A stretch of 64,000 bases of DNA from Dermanyssus gallinae (Eukaryota; Arthropoda; Arachnida; Mesostigmata; Dermanyssidae), in assembly GCA_003439945.1 (NCBI GenBank), contig QVRM01001405.1, forward strand, positions 62,001-126,000. Direction: 5' to 3'. Each line of letters begins with the position of its first letter. The first letter of the stretch is position 1. The notes beneath the pieces were generated by a model, which was given only the letters and a program-made list of their open reading frames with translations, searched no databases and was not told the DNA's origin. The translations under genes were made by a program, and so were the position numbers. Shown here piece by piece: positions 40,163 through 52,822 of the stretch.

Positions 40163-42422
40163 GCGTGCGTATACTTGAGTATGCGGAGGATGATACTGTT
40201 AACGCAGACTGTTTAACGCACTGCTATTCGCGCGGGCGGGCAGACGAAAGCGAGAGGACAGGGAGCTCTGCTGTTTGTTAGCTATTTAGTTAGCAAACTG
40301 ACTGGCGTTCTTGGTCTTGGTCGTTTGGTCGCTGCCAACAACAACAACAACAACAGCCAACACCAGCCGACGAAGCAAGCTCCGCGAGCTCCCCGCGGGT
40401 GTCCCTAAGTCGACGTCGGACGGACGCCAGGATCTCCAGACGTCGTCTGTCCGCCCTGTATAGATATCTATGTGTCCGGTCTGTCGGTTGTCTGTCGATT
40501 GGACCATGTCACTGCGGGGGTGCTCTGCTGTTGCTGTTGCTGCTGCGGCTGCTAGATGGGGCTCGAGGTACCATCGGCATCTTTAGCGCCGCCACCACCA
40601 CCACTGCAGCCACCGCCGCCATCATAATCATCATCAGTATCATCATCATCATCATCATCATCGGCATTTCAGCGCCATTACCATCACCACCACCACCACC
40701 ACCATTGGGATCATTATCACCATCGTGATTATCATCTGGGTAACCATAGTTGTCATCATCATCATCGTCGTCATCAACGTCTGCATCATCAAGGCATGGA
40801 TGAAGCCCGTAACGCGTGTATTTAAAACACGCATTTAAAACACTAGCGGACTTCTGCGTCAAATGCAACGACGACAGCGACAGCAACAACAACAACAACA
40901 ACAACAACAACGATCATGGTATCTACCAGTACTGCTTCTGCTACAAAGACTACAACTACGACGACGACGACAACAACAACAACCACAACCAGAACTGCAG
41001 AAGAGCAGAAATACTGCTAAATATGGCACCGGCAGCGACATCTGATGTCAAGACAAAGTTCGTCGTCGGCCAGTCCACTCGATATAACGCGCGCGCGGGC
41101 ACGAACGAACGAACGCAGGCAGCTCTATAGAAACACCAGCACGAGCTGCGGCCACTTTAGAGAATCACCCACGAGCTGAGTCGTTCGTTCGTCTCCTCAG
41201 CAGGTTCCTTGTCGTGCCGGCTTCGTACTTGTCGTCCTCGCCACTGCTGTTGTTGTTGCTGCTGCCGGGGCCGCAGCCGCCACCGAAGTTGTTGTTGTTG
41301 ACTTCACCGACCGACTTCTATCGAGTGTGTCGTCTGTCTAACTGACGACTTTTAGCTCGCTGACCGACCGAACGGACGTCGAAAGACAACGATCGGCCAT
41401 GGCATAGACGCCGTCAAGGGCTCCGTTGCGGCGCCCAGCCACTCAGCCTTACCGCTGCCGTTGTTGTTGTTGTTGTCGTCGTCGTCGTCATCGTTGTCGT
41501 TGACGAAGACCTACGAGCTCAGGGTCCCCGGTGAGCGGAGAACGACTATTACGAATTCTTTCGGCCTTTTCTCTCTCTGTTGCGGCCCGCAACAGACTGA
41601 ACAAGAGAGAAGAGATGATAACTCGCCTTTCCTTTGCTTTAACGCGACTCCATTTTCAGGCTCTGCGTCTCTAAATACTTCTCTCCTCTCGCTCTCTATA
41701 AAACGACCTCCCTATCTCTCCCGCTCTCTGTCTCTCACTTGCCTTCGAGATGCTATCCGAAATACCGAACACATATGAGCAATCCAATACATACACACGC
41801 ACGCATACACACACACACACAAACAGTATTACTAGTAATTGTGTAAGCCTATCTGAGCGTTTCGCGTTTGAGGCAAGCACACCTAATATTAGACGCCAAA
41901 CGTGCGTGCCTATGTACACTGCCCGAAATGTAGACGATCACCGTTACAGATGCCGTTCATTATAGGCCCAGCGCTCAAAATGCCAGGCCGCCGTGACAAT
42001 TCCAATAGCGGCCACCGATAGCTAGAGCCCGACCCGCCGCCACAAACTGTTCTCTCCATTAAGTAGTTGCTGATAGCGTTATTCTCTTCTGAAATGATCT
42101 ACTGCATTTCTTAGAAATTTCCAAGCAATCTCTCGGCCCAACATTGTAGCCTGCTTCTTCCGTGGGCGCGAACAGATCACGCCCAAGCACAGTTATAACA
42201 ATCAACAGCGACAGCAGTGCCTATATACGAGCCAGTGACAACACAGCCACCACAGAAACAACGTTCAGACTTAAGGTTCCAAACAAAGCTCCGACAATGT
42301 ATACGCTCTTTCAGTTACGAATTTCAAGCTCATATCCAGTTTACATAATTTTAAAGTATTTTGCTTACATAGGAGCGTATATAAAAAAATCGAGTTTACC
42401 CTGGCCAGAATTCGTTTACACA

Positions 42423-42424
<2 letters not shown>

Positions 42425-42455
<31 letters not shown>
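42425..42455. repeat. (TA)n microsatellite
   Basis: TA run of 31 bases. A second run of equal length lies 85 bases downstream (42,540-42,570). Confidence 0.95.
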
Positions 42456-42457
<2 letters not shown>

Positions 42458-42537
42458 ATATAAATATATTGTAACAAAACCCATGATAAATCACAACACG
42501 TGTTCAAAGTTCCCTCTCCCTTGCTGACACCGGCTAA

Positions 42538-42539
<2 letters not shown>

Positions 42540-42570
<31 letters not shown>
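42540..42570. repeat. (TA)n microsatellite
   Basis: TA run of 31 bases, paired with the one at 42,425. Confidence 0.95.
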
Positions 42571-42572
<2 letters not shown>

Positions 42573-43069
42573 TGTGTTGCCACGTTACGTGTGCTACAAT
42601 CACAACGTCTGTCACAGTAAGCAGAGCGAATCAGATGACGGCGAGCTCGAATATCTGCCATGTAATTAATATTCGATGGAAGCCAGACGAAAACCGGGCT
42701 ATTTCGTGAGGCTTTGTTCTTTCTTGGAGTATCCATTTACACAGAGCCCTCTTCAAAAGCAAACGAAAATGCGGCCAACAACGACAAGTCTCACCATGTA
42801 GCACTAAACAAACAAGGATAGCTACAAAAGCAACAACAACAACCATAGTAATCATTACAAAATAAACGTAACAAATTTCTACAAAAACCTCACACACCTA
42901 CTCACATAACACAGCTCCAACAACGACAACAACAACAACACCGACACACGCAGCGGCAGCACAGTAGCTGTTGTTGTAGTGGAAACCACCATCACCACAA
43001 CAAGATAATAACATCAACATCATCAACCACAATAACAACAGCAGCAACAATAACAACTGCAACAACAAC

Positions 43070-43152
43070 AACAACAACATGAATTACTACCACAACAACA
43101 TGAATTACAACCACAACAACAACATGAATTACAAGCACAACAACAACATGAT
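43070..43152. repeat. Tandem repeat with ACAACATGAATTAC core
   Basis: Three copies of a 24-27-base unit containing CAACAACATGAATTAC, then a partial fourth (CAACAACATGATC), inside a CAA field. Unit lengths differ by one CAA triplet, which indicates slippage inside the unit. Confidence 0.85.
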
Positions 43153-43536
43153 CAGCAACTTTAATTATGACGACATTGTCAATAAGAACAACAACAACAG
43201 CGGCAGCCTCAAAAAAGCCAGATCGCAACAAATAAACACACAATAATTCTGCTAATGCTACCAACTACATAGACGACCACATAGAATGCGGGTAGTCTCT
43301 CTATCTCTATCTCTCTTTCTATATATATATCTATATTTCCCTCTCCCTCCTTACCGCATGCGCGTGGACACAAAATAATCCATTAAATGAGCTTGTAGTT
43401 GAAGTAATGGCGTAGTTGTCATGGCGCTTACAAGTTACACTTGATGATAGCAGTTTTACGACCATTATTTCACTACAAGAACAACTGCGGCTCCTACTGA
43501 CAACGGCTACTATCGCTACCATTATAGTATTTGCAC

Positions 43537-43552
43537 TACCACTACTACTACT

Positions 43553-43613
<61 letters not shown>

Positions 43614-43639
43614 CCACCACCACCACCACCACCACCATC
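43537..43639. repeat. (CTA)n-(CAA)n-(CCA)n compound array
   Basis: ACTACTACT leads into about 19 uninterrupted CAA triplets and then about eight CCA/CAC triplets. It reads as poly-Gln/poly-Pro on one strand and poly-Cys/Gly on the other. No flanking coding sequence supports an exon. Confidence 0.95.
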
Positions 43640-43756
43640 ATCACTCGTAGTGCAGACACAACCGCTATATAGCACAAAGACTGCTCTTTTTTTTGCTGCC
43701 GCTCCTAATACTATTCATTCTACCGCTGCCGTGCTAATACAGCGTCTACAGTAAGG

Positions 43757-43760
<4 letters not shown>

Positions 43761-43797
<37 letters not shown>
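43761..43797. repeat. (TA)n microsatellite
   Basis: TA run of about 37 bases. Shorter ones follow at 43,920-43,935 and 44,106-44,128. Confidence 0.95.
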
Positions 43798-43799
<2 letters not shown>

Positions 43800-45074
43800 G
43801 GTTTTAAAATTACCCCCTGCACGAAGTGTGTGAGGAGCCAATAGTCATGAGTTAGACACCCACAACACACGATATAAACGTATTCACATACTATACACAT
43901 ATACAACAATGTATATGTTTATATATATATATATAGTTCGTTTGCCTGTGTATGTGTATGTTCGAAACACGGGTGGAGTGCTATCATTTCACAGATACCA
44001 GACAACATCCCACGCAAATTTAAAACATATTCTACAAAGAGTATATATATTCTATATTAATGAGTCGTTATTAAATGTACATCTATGTATGATATGTACA
44101 TTCCGTATATATATATATATATATATACATGTAAACGATATGTTATTACATATACTATATAAATATGCATATGTCTATTGTATGCCGGTGGGATACACTA
44201 AAGTCATTGGTGACAATGCCGACGCTGCTATTAAAGCGATATTTTATGAACCTTGTGAATAATTCACTATGACGTCAAAAGTCACGTTGTACGTGTCTTC
44301 ATACAAGGGAGTGCGATACGTGATTCATCCTGCATTCAGGACGACATAAACAGTATCTGTCAGCATCTTCCTAGCTGCAGTCAAGTGGCAGTCAAGAAGT
44401 CGCGGCAATGTCGTTAAAAGGCAACCAACACTAGTTGTTTATATCTCCGCATCTGTATGGTCCTGTCCAAACGTGGCTAGGACGCAGTGACACGTTTTGA
44501 GTACGCGTCCGACGTTTACTCGTAGACTCGGCCACAGCAAAAACGTAACGCTTTTTCCACTTCGACTTGACCAACCAGCAGAAGTCGTGTGGCGGGTGGG
44601 GGAAGGGATGTTATTTCTGACAGCATACTCGCCGTAAGTGCAAGACAAGCAAAGCATCTTCTGTCTATGGATCTTCTGATCCTGCAATCCACTGCCGTTT
44701 ATCGCACGCATACGCATGAGATGTCAACGAGACAGCAGCGAAAGAATACTGTTTGCTCTCCGTGAACGCTCCGTCACGCATCTGTGTATACCCGTATGTA
44801 TGCGCAGGTAATCGGACGGGATTGTGGACTTGATATGATGTAGCGATGAGGATGATTATTATTATTATTATTATTATTTTGGTGATGATGCTGATTATGG
44901 TAATCCTGCTGCTGCTGCTGCTCTTGCTGATGAATGGGCGATATTAGCCCAAAAACGTTATTATCATCGTTGTGACCATTCTCATCGCGTAATGTCTACG
45001 TGTCAACGTCGTGCATTTCTAGTAACGAGTAGAAGTTGTTGGCGACGTGTACCTGGTGACGCTCCGGGCTCGCG

Positions 45075-45089
45075 CCCCCCCCCCCCCCC
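45075..45089. repeat. Poly-C run (15 C)
   Basis: Fifteen cytosines in an otherwise unique stretch. Confidence 0.9.
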
Positions 45090-48000
45090 GTACCCGGTGA
45101 TGAACTCAGTATACAACAGACTCACTCGATCACACACTCGACTCACCTTGTTGAAGTTGAGAATGATGGTGATCGTGTTCTTCGTAGTAGTAGTTGTAAG
45201 TACCGACAACACCGACGACGACGACGATGATGATGGTGGTTGTTGTTGTTGTGGTGGTGGTGGTGGAGGTGGTGGTTGCAGCAATGATGATACAACTCGC
45301 GTCACTAGACCCGTATCCGGTTTCGCACTAAGTCCGGCCGCCGGGAAGTTTCGCCGGCCACTGGTGAACAACCTCATCTACTTTGGTGGCCGAGGCGGCG
45401 GCGGCGGCAGCAGGGGCGTCGATAACAACATCAACAACAGCGGCGGTGATGGTAGTGGCGGCAGCAACAGCAGCATGGGCGGCTGCGCATGCCAAGTACA
45501 TACCAAAAACAACAACAACCACGACACCAACACTTTCAAACTTCTGATACTTCCGTCACATCGGGCGACCGGTGGGAGATAGGTGGGGCGCGGCACGGCG
45601 CGGAGGTGACGACCGCGCCCGTGTGGGGTCGTCGGGGGAGCAGGGTTGTAAGTGACACCGTCAAACACACACGTCGAGTACAACACGCACTTGTGGTGGT
45701 TGTTGTTGTTGTTGGGTTTGTTGTGGTTGTTGCTGCTGCTGCTGCTGCAGATGTAGATCTAGTTAGCACTGCTGCCGATGGTGGTAGATTAAATCATCGA
45801 CAGCAGCAGCAGCCGCTGCTGCTGCGTCGACACCGGCACCGCTAATTGTCGTGATCGTCATCGACGACGACGACGATGACGACGACAACAACGACTACAC
45901 GCCGTTGTTGTTGTTGTTGCTGTTGTTGGTGGTGTTGTTGCTTCTGTTGGTGTTGTGTCTTCCGATTTGCTGCTGATCTGAAACGTCATTGGCTAGCCTG
46001 GTTACACATCGTCGTCGATCACTCCTCGATAACAGCAAGCACGCGAACTTGATTTTATTGGACAGCATCACTATCATCATCATCATCAACATCATCATAA
46101 CCAATCCAAATGAATAACAACCGCAGTAGTAACAATGACGACGACGACGACGAGAACAACGATAACAACACGATCACCATCAGCAATAAGAACAGCAACA
46201 AAACACTCTGAAAGATTGCTGCCTAGCTACCGTCATTCACGATCTGGCAGTGCTTGATATAAGAGCTTCTTGGTAGAAGAAGAAGAAGAAGAACAAGAAA
46301 ATGTGGACTCTATGAAGGAGCACCTAATTTAAAAGGGGAGCACCGTTTTGCAATCGGCCCGGCCATCTTCCGTCGCCACAACCTGCGCCTGGGTCTTCAG
46401 AACCACCGGTTTGTGTGCGCGGGGCTTTGGCTTGGTTGGAGGGCGTGAGTCGCCGCGCGCCCACAAGAAATCGCGAGTAAGATGAAACAGCAAGATCACA
46501 ACGAAGTCACCACGAATTACCAATGAAAAGTGGTTGCCGCTCCACCATCCAGTGAACAGCGATTATTCGGAATTGTCGACACCGATCGGTGGCAGCATTG
46601 GCAAAAGCTGCCAACGTAAGAACGGTGGCGGTTGTATAGTGGCATTGGTCTCAAGGCGAGTCAGCATTGTAGGTCTGACCGGAAGCGGTTCTGGAAGCAG
46701 AACATTTCCTGCATACGAACATGTAGCACCAATGACAAGTAGAAGTTGTTATGATGACAACATCAGCAACAACGACAACAGCAACAACAACAACACAAAC
46801 AACAAGAACGTTGGTATTGCCCCATCGTTGTTGTTGTTGTTGTTGTTGTTACTGCTCGAGATCTTCCAGCTTTGATGCTACTAACATTGTTGTTGTTGTT
46901 ACGGTGCTCATCGTTGTTGTTCCTCGCTGTATTGCGTACTGTATGCGTGATGATTGATGGGGCCGCCGAGACGTTGCCAAATCGATACCAAACAATGGGC
47001 AGAAGTCGTGCAACAGGCCAAGTATTGACAAGTTATTCCGCCGGTCGATAGATCAGTAGTAGATCAACCACTACCACCACTATCCAATAGACAGAGAAGA
47101 AGAAGAAGAAGGTTGACCGTTGCGATGATATACGCTGCTCGTTATCAGCTGGCTCATACAACGCCTAGCTTGAACTTGGGCGCTACTGTTGTACTTGTTA
47201 TTGTTGTTGTTGTTGTTCTTGTCGTCATAGTTGTTGTTGTTGTTGCGTTGCAGCTGCCGCTATTGCGGTCGTTGTTGTTGTCTTCATCTTCGTCGTTATT
47301 GCTACTAAATATACAGTTTGGTCGAACTTCTATTGCAGCTATTGTTGCTCTAGCTACTTTTGTTACGGACACAGCTGGCGGGCCAAGAACCCGTAGCCGT
47401 GGGCACCTCCACTGCCATCGGCCTCTGCCGCACAAGTAATCGGATCAGATCGGAGTGCGGACTCCGACCGAACGACCGACATGCCAACTGCTCTTGGGGG
47501 ACTACTACGAACACCAACCACTGCTACAGCGAAGGCTACGAACGGACGGACCGCGGCAGCAGCAGTAAGAGCGCACAACCACCACCTCCACCAGCGAGAT
47601 GATGACGACGACGACGATCGCCACCATCACCTACCCCCCGTGGCAGCAGCAGTAGTGGTGGTGGTAACGGCGGCGTCAGCAGCAGCAGGAGTGGGGGCGC
47701 CGCTGCCCCAGGCCGGGGGCGCAATGAGAAGCGCCTGCCTGCCTGCCCAGGGGCGCGTAGTGGGGCACGCGCAAGCTAGAGACAGAGCGGCCAGCGGCTC
47801 TAGGTAGAAGTCTACGAGCTGCCAGCAGTGGCGGCGGCATCAGCGGCGGCGGCGACGATCGCTAAAAAATGTCCGCGCATCCTAAAATGCTCTTAAAAAT
47901 GCGCTCTGCTCTCCTCTCCGGCGGCGGCAGCAGCAGCGCGACAGCGGCCGCGGCGGCGGCGGCGATCTAAAAAATGCGCTAATTTGAGGGCCACTCTTTC

Positions 48001-49345
48001 GCCCCTGCACGACCGCCACCACCCCAACCCCTGCCCTCCCCCCTCATTGAAAAAGAGGAAGAAGAAGAAGCAGGGGGGTGGGGGTGGTGGTGGCGACAGA
48101 GGAGGAGGAGAGTACTTAAGAGTTTGCAGTTTCAGAGCTGCGGCCGCACGACGTGCCGTGCCGATTTCCCCAAAACCACCCAGTCAAACAACCAACCAAC
48201 GAGCCACCCACACTGAGCGGCGGCGGCGCAGCTGTCGTTCGTTGTTGTCGTTGTCGTCGTTGTTACCCCCGAGAGGTAGGGGGAAGGGAAAGCGGGGTGG
48301 TAAGTGGAGAGGGCTGCTGCTTCGTTCGTTATTAGGGGGGTGCAACTGAGAGGAAGGGCAGAGTTGAGGAGTTGACGGAGGAGGGCAAGCAGTAGTACGT
48401 ATCGAGAGCGAGAGAGAGAGAGAGAGCAGGGGGTTCGGGGGGGGGGAGGGGAGCAAATGAGTAGTCGGATAGGAAGGGGTGATGAGGGGTGCAGCCGGGC
48501 TGACGACTAGAGGGACAGTAGTAGTAGTAGTGGCGGTGGCAGCCGCGTTAGCGGGGGCGGAGGTGGCAGCAGCGTTCTCGGGGGCGCGTTGAGTGAGGCT
48601 CCACTGTGCACTGCGACCGCTACACTGATGACAACGTTTTCCTTCGAGTCCAGTGAGTAGGTGAGTGAGTGCAACAATCTCTTGATCAGCCGGATGCCGT
48701 TGTTGTTCGCCACTACAAGAAGCAATAACAACAACAGCAGCAGCGAGAGTGACGGATGCCGACCGGTACTAAGAAGAAGGTTTAGAAGCGCACCCCCACG
48801 CGACTCAGCGGTGACCAACACCAATGCGATGTCGAGAGTACGATGACGGGCGAGCCTTCTACTACAACCGGTGTGCACCGGCAGAAGGAGAGAGATAAAA
48901 CGTGCATAACTGAATTGATGAATAGAAGAATTAATTGATGGAAGGATGAATGAATGATTGACTGAGCCGAAGCAGTCAGTGATCCCAGGCTGACGGTGCG
49001 TAAACTCGGGATCGCTAATCCCGGGCTCGAACGGCAACGTCGGCGATCGTGGGTCTTGCCTGACCTCAACACACCACAACACGACTCGACGCCGCGTGCT
49101 TCAAATACTAGACGTTACTCTAATCGGATGGATGCACCGTTCGAACAGGCGGCCACTGGCCAGATAATAAAGATACTTGGACGGTTCATTCAATCGATCT
49201 TGAGGTGGGTTGGCTACAGCTGTTGTTGCTTCTGCTACCGGCGATAAGAAGAAGCCAGACGACCGGCAAAATCGCAGCGGCATCGACTTTGTTATTAGCG
49301 CTGTCGTTGCAGATATTGCTGTTTGCCGGGCTATGTATATTATCG

Positions 49346-49350
<5 letters not shown>

Positions 49351-49379
<29 letters not shown>
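49351..49379. repeat. (TA)n microsatellite
   Basis: TA run of about 29 bases. Confidence 0.95.
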
Positions 49380-49384
<5 letters not shown>

Positions 49385-50329
49385 CGATGAAGAGAGAAAA
49401 AAGAGACAAACAGGAAAAATGTGTTTGCCTTAGAGCTCCGGGAGGATTTGTTGCATTTATCGTGGTTTGTTTTCGTGACACGACACGAACAACACACACC
49501 CACATACAAACAAACAACCAAACACAGGCACGCATCCGCGTGGACCTTTGAAAATAACTATCGAGTCTACTGTTGTTGTTGTCGTCGTCGTCGTCAGAAC
49601 GAAAATAAATAAAACTGTCGAAGGGGTCGCACAGAAAACTCACACGGATAACAATCACGTAGTCCTTGGTGGGCGCACGTTATCTGCATCAGCAGCAGCA
49701 CCAGCAGAAGCAACAGTAACAATCCGTTGTTGGCGTTGAAGTCCGTCTCTGGTTCTCCCACTCCCTCTTAGCTCTCTCGTTCACATTCACATAGACACAG
49801 ACACAGCCGCACATATGCACAGAGACACAAATGTTTTCGAACAGATAGATGAACGGGTTGGAAACAGCAAAAACAACCAAAACCACCGGAGCACGCGGCA
49901 CCACAAACTTACAGACGACGTATGTAAACGTGTAAATATTATTATGATCAACTCAAGTAGTAGATGTATGTCGATGTTGATGTCGACGAAGCAGAAACCA
50001 AATGAGAAAGCGAGAGTGCGAGAGAGAGAGAGACACCCTTAGTGACGGGGTTAGATGGAACACAAACTTGGTAAACTTCTTTCCTTCCGTAGTAAAGTAA
50101 CCAAAAGAGCTTGGTTAGTTAGCCGTTAATCAATCCACTGCTGCTTCTTCAGCTGACTTGGTTGGACTTGATTCTCAGATCGGGGACAAATATCTGCTCG
50201 AATGCACCGATGATAACTATAGTAGTAGTAGTAGTCGTAGTAGTAGTTGTTATCACGGTCGTTGTCGTTTAGAGAGCACTTTGCCTAAACTCGTCGGCAG
50301 CGCACGCACAACCACGAAACAGCAGGGCA

Positions 50330-50770
50330 CGAACACTCGGAGAAGTCGCTATGTCGTCGGAGGCGGCGCCTGCCTCGGGATTTCGGGAGCACCCTGTATG
50401 TAGTCCGGAGGTTGCGGGGGAGGAGGGTGGTGTTGTTGATGTTGGCGGCAGCTGCGGCAACGATCGAGGCGCGCCGACCACCTCGCACTCCGAGCGACGT
50501 TCTTCGGTTTTTTTTTCGTTAGGCCGCGCACTCTCCGACAGCAGCACACGTTCAGTATCGGCCCCCGATGGCCGTATGCCAGTTGTGGCCGTTGACCGGC
50601 GGCGCCGGACCCGCGGCGGCCAGAGGGCGCTGTCGGCGCGGTGTGGCGAGGGTCGCGTGGAGAGGGCGCGCCAACGGGGCGGGCCCTGCATAAGAGGTGG
50701 GACTACAATGCCGCTGCCGTCACTGCGGCCGCTGCTGCTGCCGCCGTCGTCGGTGTTGCCGCTGTAATCG
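50330..50770. promoter_or_regulatory. CpG-rich stretch with GC box (candidate regulatory element)
   Basis: This 440-bp stretch is CpG-dense and mostly free of simple repeats. It contains a GC-box-like GGGGCGGGCC (50,676-50,685), followed at 50,689 by CATAAGAG, a weak TATA-like site. It also has a CTCF-like core CGGCCAGAGGGCGC at 50,617-50,630. Frames are open on both strands (plus 50,351-50,767; minus 50,269-50,910), which is expected for stop-poor GC-rich DNA, and they show no known domain. The elements listed are seen in the sequence; that this is a promoter is inference. Confidence 0.25.
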
Positions 50771-51369
50771 CTGCCGCTGCTGCTGCTGCTGCTATGGCGA
50801 CTCCTGCCGGCAGAAGGAGCAGCTGCAGTAGCAGAACCAGCGGTAGCAATGGCTCGTTGCAGCGTCGTCGTCGGCGGCGGCGGCGGCGACAGCAGCAACA
50901 ACAGCAGCAATGGTGGGTGACGATGATGACGACGACGACAACAACAACGGCGGCGGCGCTAATTGCTGCTGCTGCAGTTGTTGCGGCTAGTTGTCGCTGT
51001 TAACTGAAGCCTATAGGCAGACCAACAAAACTGAGAGACTGGTTGAGTGATACAACACACTGGACAGATAGGTATAGATAGAGACAGACAGACACCCGTA
51101 GCAGCCGGTTTACCCGCGTCCAGAGACCAGTGTATATAGCAGTACGTTTCGAGGATGGCCGCTCTGCAACAACACGCAGCACACAACAGCGCGGATGACG
51201 ACAACGAGGCGGCGGCTGAGGCGAGCAGCGCGCGGCTTAAAAACAGGGTGCTAAAGCAGAGAACGGCCGTCGAACTATGCTCTGCTAGCCAATATCTCCC
51301 TTGTAAAACGAAACAAAAATATATTTTGTAGTGATTTAGAGAGAAAAAACGCTTGTTTTGTTCATGAAT

Positions 51370-51373
<4 letters not shown>

Positions 51374-51414
<41 letters not shown>
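51374..51414. repeat. (TA)n microsatellite adjoining an interspersed repeat
   Basis: TA run of 41 bases that ends directly at the left edge of the repeat at 51,417. Confidence 0.95.
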
Positions 51415-51416
<2 letters not shown>

Positions 51417-51417
<1 letters not shown>

Positions 51418-51530
51418 GTCTCGACCTAGCCTAGACGAAGCAGGCACGTGATAGTCACAATACACACCCGCTAGGCCCATTGGCATAGCTAATCTTTCGT
51501 AAGATGTGTCCCACATACATATTATAATAT
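51417..51530. repeat. Interspersed repeat copy A (shared with 63.6 kb)
   Basis: About 115 bases starting GGTCTCGACCTAGCCTA align without large gaps to 63,609-63,722, including the shared stretch GTGATAGTCACAATAC. Identity is roughly three quarters, and both copies have the same orientation and a (TA)n array upstream. It is probably part of a transposable element family that I cannot name. Confidence 0.75.
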
Positions 51531-51639
51531 ACGCAAGAGTCATTTGTGAGTTTTTGCCACTATACCGAAATTGCGGCGCTGACGGCAAGGTGTTTGTAAA
51601 CATCGCCGCGCTACTCAATTGCATTTAGATATCTCTCAG

Positions 51640-51860
51640 AGAGTAAAGCCAATTAAGCTGTACTATGAAAATATAGTTGGTCGAAAAAAAATCGGTGGAC
51701 GTGTGAGCCCCCAGAACGCAGACATTCCGTAGTCACCTCGTTCGTGCGACCTGAACTTGATTTTTTTCTGTGAAGTTCTTTTTAAAAGCGCGGTGTTTGC
51801 CAGTAGGCCCGCTACCATCGACGAGCTGAAGGAAAATATTTGGCGGAAGATTTGAAAATA
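51640..51860 (+). pseudogene. Tc1/mariner-type transposase fragment (C-terminal)
   Basis: A 39-codon open stretch ending at the TGA 51,853-51,855 reads PRSCDLNLIFF, then SAVFASRPATIDELKENIW. This matches the end of the DDE domain in mariner-like transposases, where an R/YSPDLxPLDFFLWG segment is followed by a K-x-x-VY-x-x-RP-x-T-hydrophobic-x-[ED]-LK helix. The segment just upstream also resembles the family's pre-motif region but contains a stop, and the aspartate normally found after P-L is absent here. I see no N-terminal DNA-binding part or terminal inverted repeats. It is a dead fragment; the family level is confident and the subfamily is not. Confidence 0.65.
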
Positions 51861-52708
51861 ACGCTTAAGTTATGCTAAAAAGTTATCAAAACTAGTGAAC
51901 ATTGTAGAGACAACGCTTAAAAGTCCCGAAGCAGCCACTTTTCAAACACCTTCTTTTAGACATAACGGCATACAAGGTACTTTTTTTAGGTCAAAATGTT
52001 TACAATCCCGACGTGACTTTTGCCGCACCCAATGAATGCAAATGTTGCCAAATGTTACCGCTATTATTTCTGCTGAGTATTTGTTTCCTGCTGAGCTGAG
52101 TATTTTTACGAAATTCTTAGCTCTGCAGAAGTGACTCGTATTGAATTTACGCAATCTATTACGGCCTTGAATTTCTTAAATAGCGTACAATTTGATTCGG
52201 TTATTACAATATATGTCGGAATATTGAATATTAAAAACTCGTCTTAGTCTTTAATGACATGATACCTATGAACTTTAGGTAATGGTTGGTGTGCCGCTCT
52301 GTCGGTCTGTACATACTGAGCGAGAGACAGTTGCCTGCTGCAAGAACTGGATTCCTGCGACTCGTCGCCTAACTAACTAATGCCTCAGAATAGCGTTCGT
52401 TTCTGACAAAAACGACCACTGGGAAGGTAAATCGTTGGTAATTAGACGGCGGGAAAAAGCTCCAGTCGTTTGAAGCCGTTCTCTAAATGCTCATTGATGT
52501 TCATTTCAGCAAAAAAGTATTACTGTGAATGTAATAAAATTTCAATTTAGTGGTATATTTGAGAATCGACCCAACGATGCCGGCAAATTCTACAAGCGAG
52601 TGGATATCAAAAAAAGATTCAGATATTCTTCATAGATATTTGCCCCCCTATGAAAAGTTCTTGGAATTTTCGTGTTGTCTGATTTTGACCTTGCACGCAC
52701 AGGCCTTC

Positions 52709-52710
<2 letters not shown>

Positions 52711-52749
<39 letters not shown>
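52711..52749. repeat. (TA)n microsatellite
   Basis: TA run of 39 bases. A second one of about 29 bases follows at 52,791-52,819. Confidence 0.95.
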
Positions 52750-52754
<5 letters not shown>

Positions 52755-52787
52755 CTGTGGCATAATGCTTTGGTTAAATCCGAAAAT

Positions 52788-52822
<35 letters not shown>

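Larger units (their letters stand above)
40000..51370. other. Microsatellite-saturated non-coding block, part 5
   Basis: No intact gene is recognisable. The stretch holds ATC/ACC fields (40,590-40,760), CAA fields (40,880-40,990 and 42,905-43,200), GTT/GGT runs (45,235-45,275; 45,693-45,745; 47,195-47,285) and CGG-rich stretches (47,825-47,970). The more unique, AT-richer part (about 41,900-42,420 and 43,800-44,760) shows no recognised domain. Confidence 0.7.

Noticed and set aside
43537..43639. Poly-Gln/poly-Pro exon
   Set aside because: The frame lies in a pure (CAA)n(CCA)n array with no unique coding sequence on either side.
50269..50910. 213-codon minus frame in the CpG-rich stretch
   Set aside because: GC-rich DNA is stop-poor and the opposite strand is equally open. 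It has poly-Leu/Ser/Pro ends from triplets and no recognisable domain.
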